From positions 1-64,000 of the forward strand of contig JAWXCP010000066.1 in the NCBI GenBank assembly GCA_034408685.1: 64,000 nt of DNA. Reading direction: 5' to 3'. The DNA is from JANXVY01 sp034408685. GTDB lineage: Bacteria > Pseudomonadota > Alphaproteobacteria > Rhizobiales > Hyphomicrobiaceae. The notes beneath the pieces were generated by a model. The model was not told where the DNA came from. It did no database searches and saw nothing but the letters and a program-made list of their open reading frames with translations. The position numbers and the translations under genes were made by a program. Positions 54,865-63,648 of this stretch are shown piece after piece. The first letter of the stretch is position 1; each line of letters starts with the position of its first letter.

Positions 54865-55797
54865 ATGGCGCAAGGCACCTCAGAGCCCCCGAGGACTGTG
54901 GCGACCGAACGGAGCGCGGCCTACCGATGGCCGCCGTTGCGGCGTTTGATTGCCATCGAAATGCGGTTCGGGCGGCGCGCTGACCGTCATCCGGCAATGG
55001 CGTTCGCGTACGAATTCTTGCGATTTGGGATCAAACAGGCGTGGGCATGCTTGTTCGGCGGGCTGATGATTGCGTTGCTGATCGGGACCTACCTTTTTTA
55101 TCCCAAGGGGGCCGCTCTGGCGCGCTACGACTTCCTCGTGCTTGCCGCCTTGGGCATTCAGATCGTGATGATCGCGACCAAGCTCGAGACGATGGAAGAA
55201 GCAAAGGTGATTTTTGCGTTCCACATCGTCGGAACCGTGATGGAAGTGTTCAAGACGGCGATGGGTTCATGGATCTATCCAGAGCCGTCGGTCCTGAGAA
55301 TCGGCGGCGTTCCGCTATTTACCGGCTTCATGTATGCGGCGGTCGGGTCGTACATTGCGCGCTGCTGGCGCCTCTTCGACTTCCGCTTCACCCACCATCC
55401 GCCATTGTGGATGCTCGGCGTGCTGGCTGTTGCGATCTACATCAACTTCTTCGCCCACCATTATGTCACCGACGTGCGGCCTCTGCTTTTTGCTGCGGCT
55501 GTCGTGATGTTCGGGCGGTGCTTTGTTTATTTCAAGGTGTGGCGCGTTCACCGCCGCATGCCGCTGCTGGTGGGGTTGCTTCTCGTCGCGATTTTCATCT
55601 GGTTTGCCGAGAACATCGGCACACTGACCGCCGCGTGGGTCTATCCGAGCCAGACCAAGGGGTGGCACATGGTCAGCACGGCCAAGCTCGGTGCGTGGTT
55701 CCTGCTGATGATCATCAGTTACGCGATGGTTGCCGCCATCAACGGAGTGTTGCCGTTTCGAGCGAAGGTCGCTGCGGTTCCGACGGCTACGAACTGA
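54865..55797 (+). CDS. DUF817 membrane protein
   Basis: 310 residues from ATG 54865. About eight hydrophobic helices with DUF817 features FGIKQAWACLFGG, YPEPSVLRIGGVPLFTGFMYAAVGSYIAR (read in parts), HHYVTDVRPLLFAAA and WVYPSQTKGWHMVSTAKLGAWFLLM. The family is conserved in proteobacteria with no known role. It is preceded by the broken hicA and has its own promoter region by position. Confidence 0.88.
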   Translation: MAQGTSEPPRTVATERSAAYRWPPLRRLIAIEMRFGRRADRHPAMAFAYEFLRFGIKQAWACLFGGLMIALLIGTYLFYPKGAALARYDFLVLAALGIQIVMIATKLETMEEAKVIFAFHIVGTVMEVFKTAMGSWIYPEPSVLRIGGVPLFTGFMYAAVGSYIARCWRLFDFRFTHHPPLWMLGVLAVAIYINFFAHHYVTDVRPLLFAAAVVMFGRCFVYFKVWRVHRRMPLLVGLLLVAIFIWFAENIGTLTAAWVYPSQTKGWHMVSTAKLGAWFLLMIISYAMVAAINGVLPFRAKVAAVPTATN

Positions 55798-56022
55798 ACG
55801 TCTGACGCTCGATTTTTTCGGATCGTGGATTAGTCCGTGATTGTGGCAGCCGGGTCGGGCATCACATGCGCTGTATCTGGACTATCCAAGTTTATGCCGG
55901 GCGCGCGGGCGGTTCTGCTGCGGCCGTTCTTGGCACGGCATCGCACAGAAACGGTTCGCGATAGACGCGCACGGCCACAATGGCGTATCGGGCATGTCCG
56001 CCAATGCAAGGACACCCCGCCC

Positions 56023-56604
56023 ATGCGCTGCCCTTACTGCGCAAGCGATAATACGCAGGTCAAAGACAGTCGGCCGACCGAGGAGCATTCGGCGATCCGG
56101 CGCCGCCGCGTCTGCCCCGATTGCGACGGCAGATTCACGACGTTCGAGCGCGTGCAGCTGCGCGAGATGACCGTCGTCAAACGCAGCGGCCGAAAAGTGC
56201 CGTTCGATCGCGACAAGCTGTCGAAATCGATCGACATTTCGCTGCGCAAGCGGCCGGTTGATGCCGAACGGGTCGAGCGGCTGGTATCGGGCCTCGTCCG
56301 CCGTCTCGAATCGAACGGAGAAGCCGAGGTGCAATCCTCGACCATTGGCGAAATGGTTATGGAGGCGCTGCGCCGCCTCGATCCCGTGGCCTATGTCCGG
56401 TTTGCGAGTGTCTACCGCGACTTCCGCAACGCTGCTGATTTCGAAGACGTGGTGTCAGAGATTACGCGGGATGTTGCCCTGCCTGGCGACACCGAAGTGG
56501 AACCCGTAGCTGGAACTAGCGGGGATGCCGAGGGCTCCGTTGGCGACCGCGATCAGTCCCCACGACCAGCGGATGATATTCCACCGCCATCCAGCAAGCA
56601 CTGA
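56023..56604 (+). CDS. nrdR: Transcriptional repressor NrdR
   Basis: 193 residues from ATG 56023. The N-terminal zinc ribbon MRCPYCASDNTQVKDSRP pairs with RRRVCPDCDGRFTTFER, then the ATP-cone (about 49-139; VVKRSGRKVPFDRDKLSKSI). The C terminus is a longer acidic tail than usual (normal length about 150-160). It represses ribonucleotide reductase genes in response to ATP/dATP. It heads the riboflavin operon, a common alphaproteobacterial order. Confidence 0.96.
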   Translation: MRCPYCASDNTQVKDSRPTEEHSAIRRRRVCPDCDGRFTTFERVQLREMTVVKRSGRKVPFDRDKLSKSIDISLRKRPVDAERVERLVSGLVRRLESNGEAEVQSSTIGEMVMEALRRLDPVAYVRFASVYRDFRNAADFEDVVSEITRDVALPGDTEVEPVAGTSGDAEGSVGDRDQSPRPADDIPPPSSKH

Positions 56605-56644
56605 ATGCAGCAAGCACCGAATACAGGAAGCATTGAATACTGGC

Positions 56645-57832
56645 GTGTCCCGATCTCCAACAGCACTTTGCCGCCCGGCATGTTCGGCCTTCGACCATCA
56701 CGCCATGGGTATCGCCCTTACGCTGGCCCGTCGCGGGCTGGGACGCACGGCGCCGAATCCGAGCGTCGGGGCCGTTGTTGCGGACCCCGCGACCGGCGAA
56801 ATCCTCGCGCGCGCCGTCACGGCCCCGGGCGGGCGGCCGCATGCCGAGCCGTTGGTGCTGGCGCAAGCGGGCGAACGGGCGCGCGGGGCGACGCTCTATG
56901 TCACGCTGGAGCCATGCTCGCACCATGGGCAGACGGCGCCGTGCGCTGACGCCATCGTCGCGGCCGGGATTGCTCGCGTCGTCGTTGCAATCGAAGACCC
57001 CGACCCCCGCGTTGCCGGTCGCGGGCTGGCGCGGCTGAGAGCGGCCGGCATCGACGTCAGCCGCGGACTGCGCGCGGCAGAGGCCTCGATCGTCGCCCGT
57101 GGGCACGTGATCCGCATCGGCCAGCGACGGCCGCTCATCCAGCTTAAACTGGCGCTGGATGCCGACGGCGCTGTGCCGCGCGGCGCCGACGGTAAGGCGC
57201 TTATCGTGACATCGCCCGAGGCCCGCGCACTTGGCCATCTGATGCGCGCCGAAGCCGACGCCATCCTCGTCGGTTCAGGCACTGTGATCGCCGACAATCC
57301 GGAGCTGACTTGCCGCTTGCCCGGGATGGCCAGCCGATCGCCAACGCGCGTCGTCCTGGCGAGGCGCGGTCTCGACGTTCACGGTCTTAACGCGACTGGC
57401 ACCCGGCTAATTGCGACGCGTTCCATCGCGCCGTTGACCGTGGTCACCGGACCGAGCGCCGGGCGCGACATCGTGGCGGCTATGTCGGATGCCGGAGCGA
57501 CGGTCGAAGCTGTCGCTGAGGTCGGCGGCGCGCTGTGGCTTCCCGCCGTCGTCGAGCGCCTCGCCGAGCGCGGCATCACCCGGTTGCTGGTCGAAGGCGG
57601 CCCGAAGGTCTGGCGAGGGTTCGCCGAGGCGGGCCTCGTCGACGAGATCGTGCTGTTTTATGCAAGCGCTACCCGCTTGCCGGAAGCAGCCGCGCTCAAT
57701 GCGGCCCGACGTGCGCTCGTTGACCATCTCGGAGCGGCAGCCGTCCAGTTAGCTGGCCATCGCACAGTTGGACTGGACCGCGTATGGTGGTTCCGCACTG
57801 GCCATGATCCAACGCACGTCCCGACCGTTTGA
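56645..57832 (+). CDS. ribD: Bifunctional riboflavin deaminase/reductase RibD
   Basis: About 395 residues from GTG 56645, chosen because the family starts with an acidic/His residue before MGIALTLARRGLG; TTG 56633 is also possible and ATG 56705 would cut the conserved start. The deaminase domain has the zinc motifs HAEP and PCSHHGQTAPCADAI; the reductase domain (about 150-365) has ITRLLVEGGPKVWRGF. It carries out two steps from the GTP product to ribitylaminouracil phosphate. Confidence 0.93.
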   Translation: MSRSPTALCRPACSAFDHHAMGIALTLARRGLGRTAPNPSVGAVVADPATGEILARAVTAPGGRPHAEPLVLAQAGERARGATLYVTLEPCSHHGQTAPCADAIVAAGIARVVVAIEDPDPRVAGRGLARLRAAGIDVSRGLRAAEASIVARGHVIRIGQRRPLIQLKLALDADGAVPRGADGKALIVTSPEARALGHLMRAEADAILVGSGTVIADNPELTCRLPGMASRSPTRVVLARRGLDVHGLNATGTRLIATRSIAPLTVVTGPSAGRDIVAAMSDAGATVEAVAEVGGALWLPAVVERLAERGITRLLVEGGPKVWRGFAEAGLVDEIVLFYASATRLPEAAALNAARRALVDHLGAAAVQLAGHRTVGLDRVWWFRTGHDPTHVPTV

Positions 57833-57874
57833 CGAAGGCTGAGGTATGGCCGCCAACACGCCGACAGGAGCCCC

Positions 57875-58468
57875 ATGTTCACTGGCCTCATTACCGACGT
57901 CGGCAACGTCGTTGCCAACGAAGGCGGACGCTTCACCATCAGATCGAATTACCCCGCGCACGGCATCGCGGTTGGCGCTTCGATCTGCTGCGACGGCGTG
58001 TGCTTGACCGCCACCCGGATCGAGCCCGACGGCGACGGCTGCCGCTTCGACGTCGACGTCTCGAATGAGACGCTGTCAAAATCGACCCTCGGGCAATGGC
58101 AGCCGAGGCAGGCGATCAACCTCGAACGCAGCCTCAAACTCGGCGACGAACTCGGCGGACACATCGTCTCGGGCCATGTCGACGGCATCGCGACCATTTT
58201 GAGCATCCGCCCAGATGGGGACAGCCGCCGGTTCTTATTCCAGGCGCCGACGCATCTCGCACCATTCATCGCGCCCAAGGGCTCCGTCGCTCTCGACGGC
58301 ACGTCGCTGACCGTCAACGAAGTGGCTGGTGATACCTTCGGCGTGAACCTGATCCCCCATAGCTTGACGATGACGACGTGGGGGCGCAAAGACGTCGGCC
58401 AAACGATCAATCTCGAAGTTGATGTGTTCGCGCGCTACGTCGCGCGACAATTGGAGTTTCGGTCATGA
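57875..58468 (+). CDS. ribE: Riboflavin synthase alpha chain
   Basis: 197 residues. Two lumazine-binding repeats begin MFTGLITDVGNV and (from about residue 100) DGIATILSIRPDG, with VGASICCDGVCLTATRI and VALDGTSLTVNEVAGD as paired motifs. It forms riboflavin from two dimethylribityllumazine molecules. It is 42 bp after ribD and before ribB. Confidence 0.97.
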   Translation: MFTGLITDVGNVVANEGGRFTIRSNYPAHGIAVGASICCDGVCLTATRIEPDGDGCRFDVDVSNETLSKSTLGQWQPRQAINLERSLKLGDELGGHIVSGHVDGIATILSIRPDGDSRRFLFQAPTHLAPFIAPKGSVALDGTSLTVNEVAGDTFGVNLIPHSLTMTTWGRKDVGQTINLEVDVFARYVARQLEFRS

Positions 58469-58499
58469 CACCGGCTCCAGCTCACGAGTGCACCAGCCG

Positions 58500-59663
58500 A
58501 TGAATGCGAACTCGACGCCAGCGCCGCAGAACACCGTTCGTGGCGCCATCGCCCCGACGGCCGAAATCATCGAGGAATTGCGCAACGGGCGCATGATCAT
58601 TCTCGTCGATGCCGAGGACCGCGAAAACGAGGGCGACCTGATCGTCCCGGCCCAGATGGCAACGCCAGATGCGGTCAACTTCATGGCACGCTTCGGCCGC
58701 GGTCTGATCTGCCTGACGTTGACCGAACAGCGCGCCAGCGACCTCCGTCTCGAAGCGATGGTTCGCACCAACGCATCGCGGACCGGTACTGCATTTACGG
58801 TTTCGATCGAGGCGCGCGAGGGTATCACCACCGGCATCTCGGCGGCCGACCGTGCGCGCACGATCGCAGCCGCCATCGACTTGACCAAAGACCACAATGC
58901 CATCGTCTCGCCTGGCCACGTTTTTCCACTCGTCGCCCGCAACGGCGGCGTGCTGATCCGCGCAGGCCACACCGAGGCGTCGGTCGATTTGGTGCGCATG
59001 GCCGGTTTGTCGCCAGCCGCCGTGATCTGCGAAATCATGAACGACGACGGCACCATGGCCCGCCTGCCGGACCTGTTCTCGTTTGCACAACAGCACGAGC
59101 TCAAGATCGGCACGATCGCCGACCTGATCGCCTACCGCTTGCGCAACGACCAGCTGGTCCGCGACATCGCCTCGACCACGATCACAAGTGTCAACGGCGG
59201 GGCATTCTCGCTCAAAGTCTATGAAACTGCGACGGTCGATCCGACCGAACATCTCGCGTTGGTCAAGGGCGACCTGTCCGGCCCGGAGCCGGTGCTGGTC
59301 CGTGTCCATGCGGTCAATCCGCTGGTCGACCTCCTCGCGGCAGGCAGCGGCGGCGAAATCGCGAGTGCGATGATGGAAATAGCGCGCGAAGGCCGTGGGG
59401 TCCTGGTTCTGATCCGCGACCTGCGGCCCAAGGCCGTGTCGGAAGCCGTCCGGCGTTCGGCCGAACCTGATACGGCTCTACCGAGCGGCGACCCAGCGGC
59501 GCGGCGGCAGGTCGAAATCGGCGTCGGTGCACAAATTCTGCGGGATCTTGGTATTCGCGATATGGTTCTGCTGACGAACTCGCCTGCGCATGTGTATGTA
59601 GGTCTCGAAGGCTTCGGGCTGCGCATTGTCAGCACCCGGGCGATCCCCAAGTCGAAACCCTGA
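58500..59663 (+). CDS. ribB: DHBP synthase fused to a degenerate GTP cyclohydrolase II domain (RibBX)
   Basis: 387 residues from ATG 58500. The N-terminal DHBP synthase is intact (ILVDAEDRENEGDLIV, GTAFTVSIEAREGITTGIS, HVFPLVARNGGVLIRAGHTEASVDL). The C-terminal half keeps the cyclohydrolase II fold (VEIGVGAQILRDLGIRDMVLLTNSP) but has none of the zinc cysteines of the RVHSECLTGD...CDCG region; here it reads RVHAVNPLVDLL. It should make dihydroxybutanone phosphate only, and a separate ribA is needed for the GTP step. This RibBX form is known in alphaproteobacteria. Confidence 0.94.
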   Translation: MNANSTPAPQNTVRGAIAPTAEIIEELRNGRMIILVDAEDRENEGDLIVPAQMATPDAVNFMARFGRGLICLTLTEQRASDLRLEAMVRTNASRTGTAFTVSIEAREGITTGISAADRARTIAAAIDLTKDHNAIVSPGHVFPLVARNGGVLIRAGHTEASVDLVRMAGLSPAAVICEIMNDDGTMARLPDLFSFAQQHELKIGTIADLIAYRLRNDQLVRDIASTTITSVNGGAFSLKVYETATVDPTEHLALVKGDLSGPEPVLVRVHAVNPLVDLLAAGSGGEIASAMMEIAREGRGVLVLIRDLRPKAVSEAVRRSAEPDTALPSGDPAARRQVEIGVGAQILRDLGIRDMVLLTNSPAHVYVGLEGFGLRIVSTRAIPKSKP

Positions 59664-59684
59664 CGACGAGTGGCCGAGGCGAAC

Positions 59685-60179
59685 ATGGCGCAGCGCAAGA
59701 AAGCCACCGAGACCCTCGGCGGCGGCAGTTTCGATTTCGGCGGTAAGATCCTGCTGATCGAGGCCCGCTATTACGAGGACATTGCCGACGAGCTGATCGC
59801 TGGCGCCATCGCCGAACTCGACGCGCATGGCGCGTCTTACGACCGCGTCGCGGTGCCAGGTGCGCTTGAAATTCCGCAAGCACTCGCTGCCGCCGCTGCC
59901 TTGTTTCCCGATGTCTATACCGGTGCGGTCGCGCTTGGATGCGTGATCCGTGGTGAGACGACCCACTACGATGTCGTGGTGCACAATGCGAATTATTGGC
60001 TGATGGATGTCGCGATCAACGCGGGCGTACCCGTCGGCAACGGAATCCTGACCGTCGAGAACCGCGACCAAGCCATGGAACGAGCCCAAGGCGGCCGTTC
60101 GGGCAAAGGGGGAGACGCGGCGCGCGCCTGTCTCAGCCTCATCTTGATCGACCAGAAATTCTCGGAGCCGGCGCAATGA
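59685..60179 (+). CDS. ribH: 6,7-Dimethyl-8-ribityllumazine synthase
   Basis: 164 residues from ATG 59685; GTG 59670 is an alternative, but AGG 7 nt upstream supports ATG. Motifs are VAVPGALEIPQALAAAA and GAVALGCVIRGETTHYDVVVHNAN (read in parts). It joins dihydroxybutanone phosphate and ribitylaminouracil. The stop overlaps nusB by ATGA. Confidence 0.97.
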   Translation: MAQRKKATETLGGGSFDFGGKILLIEARYYEDIADELIAGAIAELDAHGASYDRVAVPGALEIPQALAAAAALFPDVYTGAVALGCVIRGETTHYDVVVHNANYWLMDVAINAGVPVGNGILTVENRDQAMERAQGGRSGKGGDAARACLSLILIDQKFSEPAQ

Positions 60180-60769
60180 CCGGCCCCACGCCACGCGCCA
60201 AATCGTTCGTTCCGCCCCAACCTGCCGACGTGCCGCGTCCGCGCTCGCTATCGCGCGGTGCCACGGTGCAAGCGCTCTATCAGATGGACCTCGCTGGCAC
60301 CGACCTCAACGCCGTGATCCGTGAGTTCCAGTTGCACCGGCTCGCACCTCAGACAGCAGCTGCTGAAGGCGCCGACACGACAGGCTCGGCGCTGGTAAAA
60401 TCCGACCCGGATCTGGAACCTGGCGAATCGTTAGAAGGCGCCGACGTCCAGTTCTTCGCCGACCTGCTGCGCGGCGTTGTCCGTCGGCAACGCGACATCG
60501 ATCCACTGGTCGACCATTTCCTCGCCGAGGGCTGGCGGCTGGTGCGTATCGATTCGACGTTGCGGGCGATCCTGCGGGCTGGCACCTTCGAGTTGCTCGA
60601 GCGTACGGACGTTCCTGTTCGCGTCGTGATCTCCGAATACATCAACATCGCGCACGTGTTCTTCGAGGGCGAGGAGCCGCGCGTCGTCAACGGCGTGCTC
60701 GACCGCGTGGCGCGCCGTGTTCGGGCGACCGAGATGTCGGCACCAGCGGGCGGCACGGCGGGGACGTGA
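60176..60769 (+). CDS. nusB: Transcription antitermination protein NusB
   Basis: 197 residues from ATG 60176. NusB helices appear in SRGATVQALYQMDLAGTDL, then ADVQFFADLLRGVVRRQ, VDHFLAEGWRLVRIDSTLRAILRAGTFELL (read in parts) and EPRVVNGVLDRVARRVR. Residues about 56-88 form an extra acidic, low-complexity insertion (PQTAAAEGADTTGSALVKSD in part) not found in standard NusB of about 140-160 residues. It binds rRNA boxA with NusE. Confidence 0.94.
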   Translation: MTGPTPRAKSFVPPQPADVPRPRSLSRGATVQALYQMDLAGTDLNAVIREFQLHRLAPQTAAAEGADTTGSALVKSDPDLEPGESLEGADVQFFADLLRGVVRRQRDIDPLVDHFLAEGWRLVRIDSTLRAILRAGTFELLERTDVPVRVVISEYINIAHVFFEGEEPRVVNGVLDRVARRVRATEMSAPAGGTAGT

Positions 60770-61779
60770 CCTTGGCCGGGCGTGTCACCAGCGAAGGTGA
60801 GCTGATCCAGCGGTATCTGGCGCCACTTGCTTCTACCAACGCAGGCGCATTCGGCCTTCGCGACGATGCGGCCGTGCTCGACATCGCTCAGCCCGTTGTT
60901 ATGACCATGGATGCGATTGCCGAAGGCGTCCACTTCCTGCCCGGCGACCCGGCCGCCGACATCGGCTGGAAGGCCATTGCGGTCAACGTTTCCGACCTGA
61001 TTGCCAAAGGCGCCGCGCCGCGGGCCTATCTGATGGCGCTGTCGTTTCCGCAGGCGCCGACCCACGACTGGATGGCTGCGTTCGCTCGCGGTCTGGGTGA
61101 AGCCCAAGCCGCGTTCGGCATCACGTTGGTTGGTGGCGATACCGACCGCCGTGCTGGCCCGATCACGATCACGATCACCGCCATCGGCGCGGCAGCCAGC
61201 GGCCAAGGTACCGGGCGGCATATGGTTGGGCGTGGCACGGCCAAACCTGGCTTGTCTCTCTACGTTACCGGCACGCTTGGCGACGCCGCGCTCGGTCTCG
61301 TTGTGCGGCGGCGAGAGCCGCGAGCGGCGGGCTGGGGCTTGGACGCGGCCCAGCGTGCGCTTCTGGAGGCCAGCTATCTGCGGCCACGGCCGCCGCTCGC
61401 TATTGCGCCACTGCTCATTGAATACGCGGTCGCCGCGATGGACCTATCTGACGGTCTTGCCAAGGACTTGGGGCGGATGGCCGCCGCGAGTGGTGTCTCA
61501 GCCGTCGTCGACTTTCCCCGACTTCCGCTGTCTGTGCCTGTCACACGCGCACTTGGCGCAGACGCGAGTGTCGCCTCCGCCATCGTCGCTGGCGGAGATG
61601 ACTATCAGGTTCTGTGCGCGGTTTCACATGAGCACGCGGCGGACTTCGAAGCTGCTGCACAAAGCTCCGGCGTTCGTCTCGCTTGTATTGGCGCGACAGG
61701 ATCGGGCACCGGCGTGACCATCCGCGACGGCGCGGGACAGGCGGTCGCGTTCGGGGCGACCGGCTACGATCACTTTTGA
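60766..61779 (+). CDS. thiL: Thiamine-monophosphate kinase
   Basis: 337 residues from GTG 60766, overlapping the nusB stop by GTGA. The AIR-synthase-like fold shows LRDDAAVLD, TMDAIAEGVHFLPGDPAADIGWKAIAVNVSDLIAKG (in parts), ITLVGGDTDR, MDLSDGLAKDLGRMA and GGDDYQVLCAV. It phosphorylates thiamine phosphate to TPP, the ligand of the riboswitch upstream of thiC in this window. Confidence 0.96.
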   Translation: MTLAGRVTSEGELIQRYLAPLASTNAGAFGLRDDAAVLDIAQPVVMTMDAIAEGVHFLPGDPAADIGWKAIAVNVSDLIAKGAAPRAYLMALSFPQAPTHDWMAAFARGLGEAQAAFGITLVGGDTDRRAGPITITITAIGAAASGQGTGRHMVGRGTAKPGLSLYVTGTLGDAALGLVVRRREPRAAGWGLDAAQRALLEASYLRPRPPLAIAPLLIEYAVAAMDLSDGLAKDLGRMAAASGVSAVVDFPRLPLSVPVTRALGADASVASAIVAGGDDYQVLCAVSHEHAADFEAAAQSSGVRLACIGATGSGTGVTIRDGAGQAVAFGATGYDHF

Positions 61780-61952
61780 ACCGGCCAAAGGCTACCCAGA
61801 TTGCAACATGATGCTGCAATGCAACGCGCAGAGCTGCCTCTCGTTCGCGACATTGGTTTTTTGTCGTTGTTTAGCCATATCAATGAGGCGGAACTCTCGT
61901 TGTGCGGCCCTGGTCGTGCGTTGGAGCGGTCAGTAAGGCGCCCACCTTATTC

Positions 61953-61996
61953 GCCGTGGCACGGCGTTAGCTAACTTTGCCGTGGCACTGCGTAAG
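61953..61996. repeat. Direct repeat of about 18 bp upstream of the second L,D-transpeptidase
   Basis: GCCGTGGCACGGCGTTAG (61953-61970) and GCCGTGGCACTGCGTAAG (61979-61996) share 16 of 18 bases and are 26 bp apart, roughly two and a half helical turns. The pair lies 70-115 bp upstream of the ATG at 62069, in a 289-bp region with no gene. It could be a paired activator site. Confidence 0.45.
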
Positions 61997-62068
61997 CCAA
62001 TGGTCAGCGTTTCGGTCGATGGATACCAACGGTCACCCCCCGAAGATGCGAAGAAGACGGGAAAGAGA

Positions 62069-63484
62069 ATGAGCAAATTGACACCGCCTGCAATCTCGTC
62101 TGGCAACCTCCCGCGAGCAGGTGACAAGTCCACCGATGGTGAGCCTAGGGCACCACGCCTTTCGCGCCGCGCCGTCACGACCGGTCTGGTGTCGGGCTTG
62201 GCGTCGGGCGTGACGCTCGGGTCACCGGCCGCTTCGGCCGAGCAGAATTTCTGGCAGGCGATCCAGGGCTTCGGCAGCAGCGCCGAGCCAGCTGTTCGCG
62301 AACGTCGCCCCGCCCTTGATCCGCTCGAAGACCTGCGGGCCAACCGGACCCCGATGCGCTCGAACGAGATGCTCGATGCACTCGATGGTGCCTACATCAC
62401 CTATGAACGGATCGTAAAGGCGGGCGGCTGGCCGCAGCTCCCGGGCAACCGCATGATCCGGCCGGGCGACGAGGATCAGCGCGTGCCGCTACTTCGCCGC
62501 CGCTTGATCGCAGAAAGCTATTTGAAGCGCGGATCGGGGCTCGATGGTTTTACCTACGACGGCGAGGTCGAGCTTGCGGTCCAGCGGTTTCAGGAGACCC
62601 ACGGTTTGCGTCCTTCTGGCCGCGTCGACCGTCCGACCCTGGCCGAACTGAACGTCACGGCAGAGGCACGCCTCAAGCAGCTGCGTCTCAACGCCCAGCG
62701 CCTTCAGGAACTGTCACCGCACCGCACCGAGGATCGCTACATCCTCGTCAACGTTCCAGGTTTCCAACTCGAGGCCGTCGAGCGCGGGGACGTGCATTTG
62801 CGCCACCGCGTCATCGTCGGGCGCGTCGGCCGCGATACGCCGACGATACGGGCCACGATCCGTGCGCTCAATTTCTTCCCTTACTGGCGCGTGCCCGACA
62901 GCATCGCGACGCTCGATGTCGCACCCAAGCTCGTCAAAGAGCCCGAGTACCTCGAGCGGGAAAAGATCCGGCTCGTGTCTGCGGCCAACGGCAGCGAAGT
63001 CGACAGCCGCAACGTCGATTGGTCGACGTTTGATTCCAAGCGCTGGAAATTCAGGCAGGACCCTGGCCCTCAGAATGCTCTCGGCCTCGTCCGGATAGAT
63101 ATGGTCAACGAGCACGGCGTCTACATGCACGACACGCCCCTCAAGGACTTGTTCAAGCAACGGGCACGCGACTTCAGCGCCGGATGTGTTCGCGTTCAGG
63201 ACGTGTTTCAACTGGCCGAGTGGATCGCCCGCTATGAAGCCGGTTGGGAGCAGCCCGGTCGCGCCGAGCAGGTGCTCGCCGCCGGGCAGGCGTTCGACGT
63301 GACGCTGACGCGCCCGATGCCGGTTTATTTCACCTACATCACGGCTTGGGCGGAGCCCGACGGGCGTATCGAATTCCGCCCCGACATTTATAACCGCGAC
63401 GGCATACACGGAACCCCCGTTGCGCTGGAAGCCGAGCCAGGTGACGCGCCCCCGCCGCTGACGACAAAGGCACTGTCGCCTTGA
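62069..63484 (+). CDS. Tat-exported L,D-transpeptidase with peptidoglycan-binding domain
   Basis: 471 residues from ATG 62069 (GGGAAAG upstream). A twin-Arg signal (LSRRAVTTGLVSGLASG) is followed by a large N-terminal domain, a PG-binding-1 module (about 150-200; VELAVQRFQETHGLRPSGRVDRPTLAEL in parts) and a YkuD domain (about 225-405) with the active site SAGCVRVQD. The arrangement is that of the YcbB/LdtD class, which makes 3-3 cross-links. It is the second transpeptidase of the window and unlike the first in domain order. Confidence 0.93.
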   Translation: MSKLTPPAISSGNLPRAGDKSTDGEPRAPRLSRRAVTTGLVSGLASGVTLGSPAASAEQNFWQAIQGFGSSAEPAVRERRPALDPLEDLRANRTPMRSNEMLDALDGAYITYERIVKAGGWPQLPGNRMIRPGDEDQRVPLLRRRLIAESYLKRGSGLDGFTYDGEVELAVQRFQETHGLRPSGRVDRPTLAELNVTAEARLKQLRLNAQRLQELSPHRTEDRYILVNVPGFQLEAVERGDVHLRHRVIVGRVGRDTPTIRATIRALNFFPYWRVPDSIATLDVAPKLVKEPEYLEREKIRLVSAANGSEVDSRNVDWSTFDSKRWKFRQDPGPQNALGLVRIDMVNEHGVYMHDTPLKDLFKQRARDFSAGCVRVQDVFQLAEWIARYEAGWEQPGRAEQVLAAGQAFDVTLTRPMPVYFTYITAWAEPDGRIEFRPDIYNRDGIHGTPVALEAEPGDAPPPLTTKALSP

Positions 63485-63489
63485 CATAT

Positions 63490-63516
63490 CGAGCTGCCGG
63501 GGTTGCCGGCAGCTCG
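63490..63516 (+). terminator. Hairpin downstream of the second L,D-transpeptidase
   Basis: A perfect 11-bp stem CGAGCTGCCGG/CCGGCAGCTCG with a 5-nt loop starts 6 bp after the stop codon and is followed by only TT. It is a strong structure and a probable terminator, though the weak T-run leaves room for another role. Confidence 0.7.
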
Positions 63517-63648
63517 TTCACGGCACGCAAAGCAGTCTGGTCCAGACGCACTAAAACCGGTCCTGCTCTGGGGCGGGCATTAATGGTTTACTTACGCGAC
63601 GCTTTCATTGTCGCCAGCGAAGGGTAGGTTTGGGCCGAGGGTCGTGCA

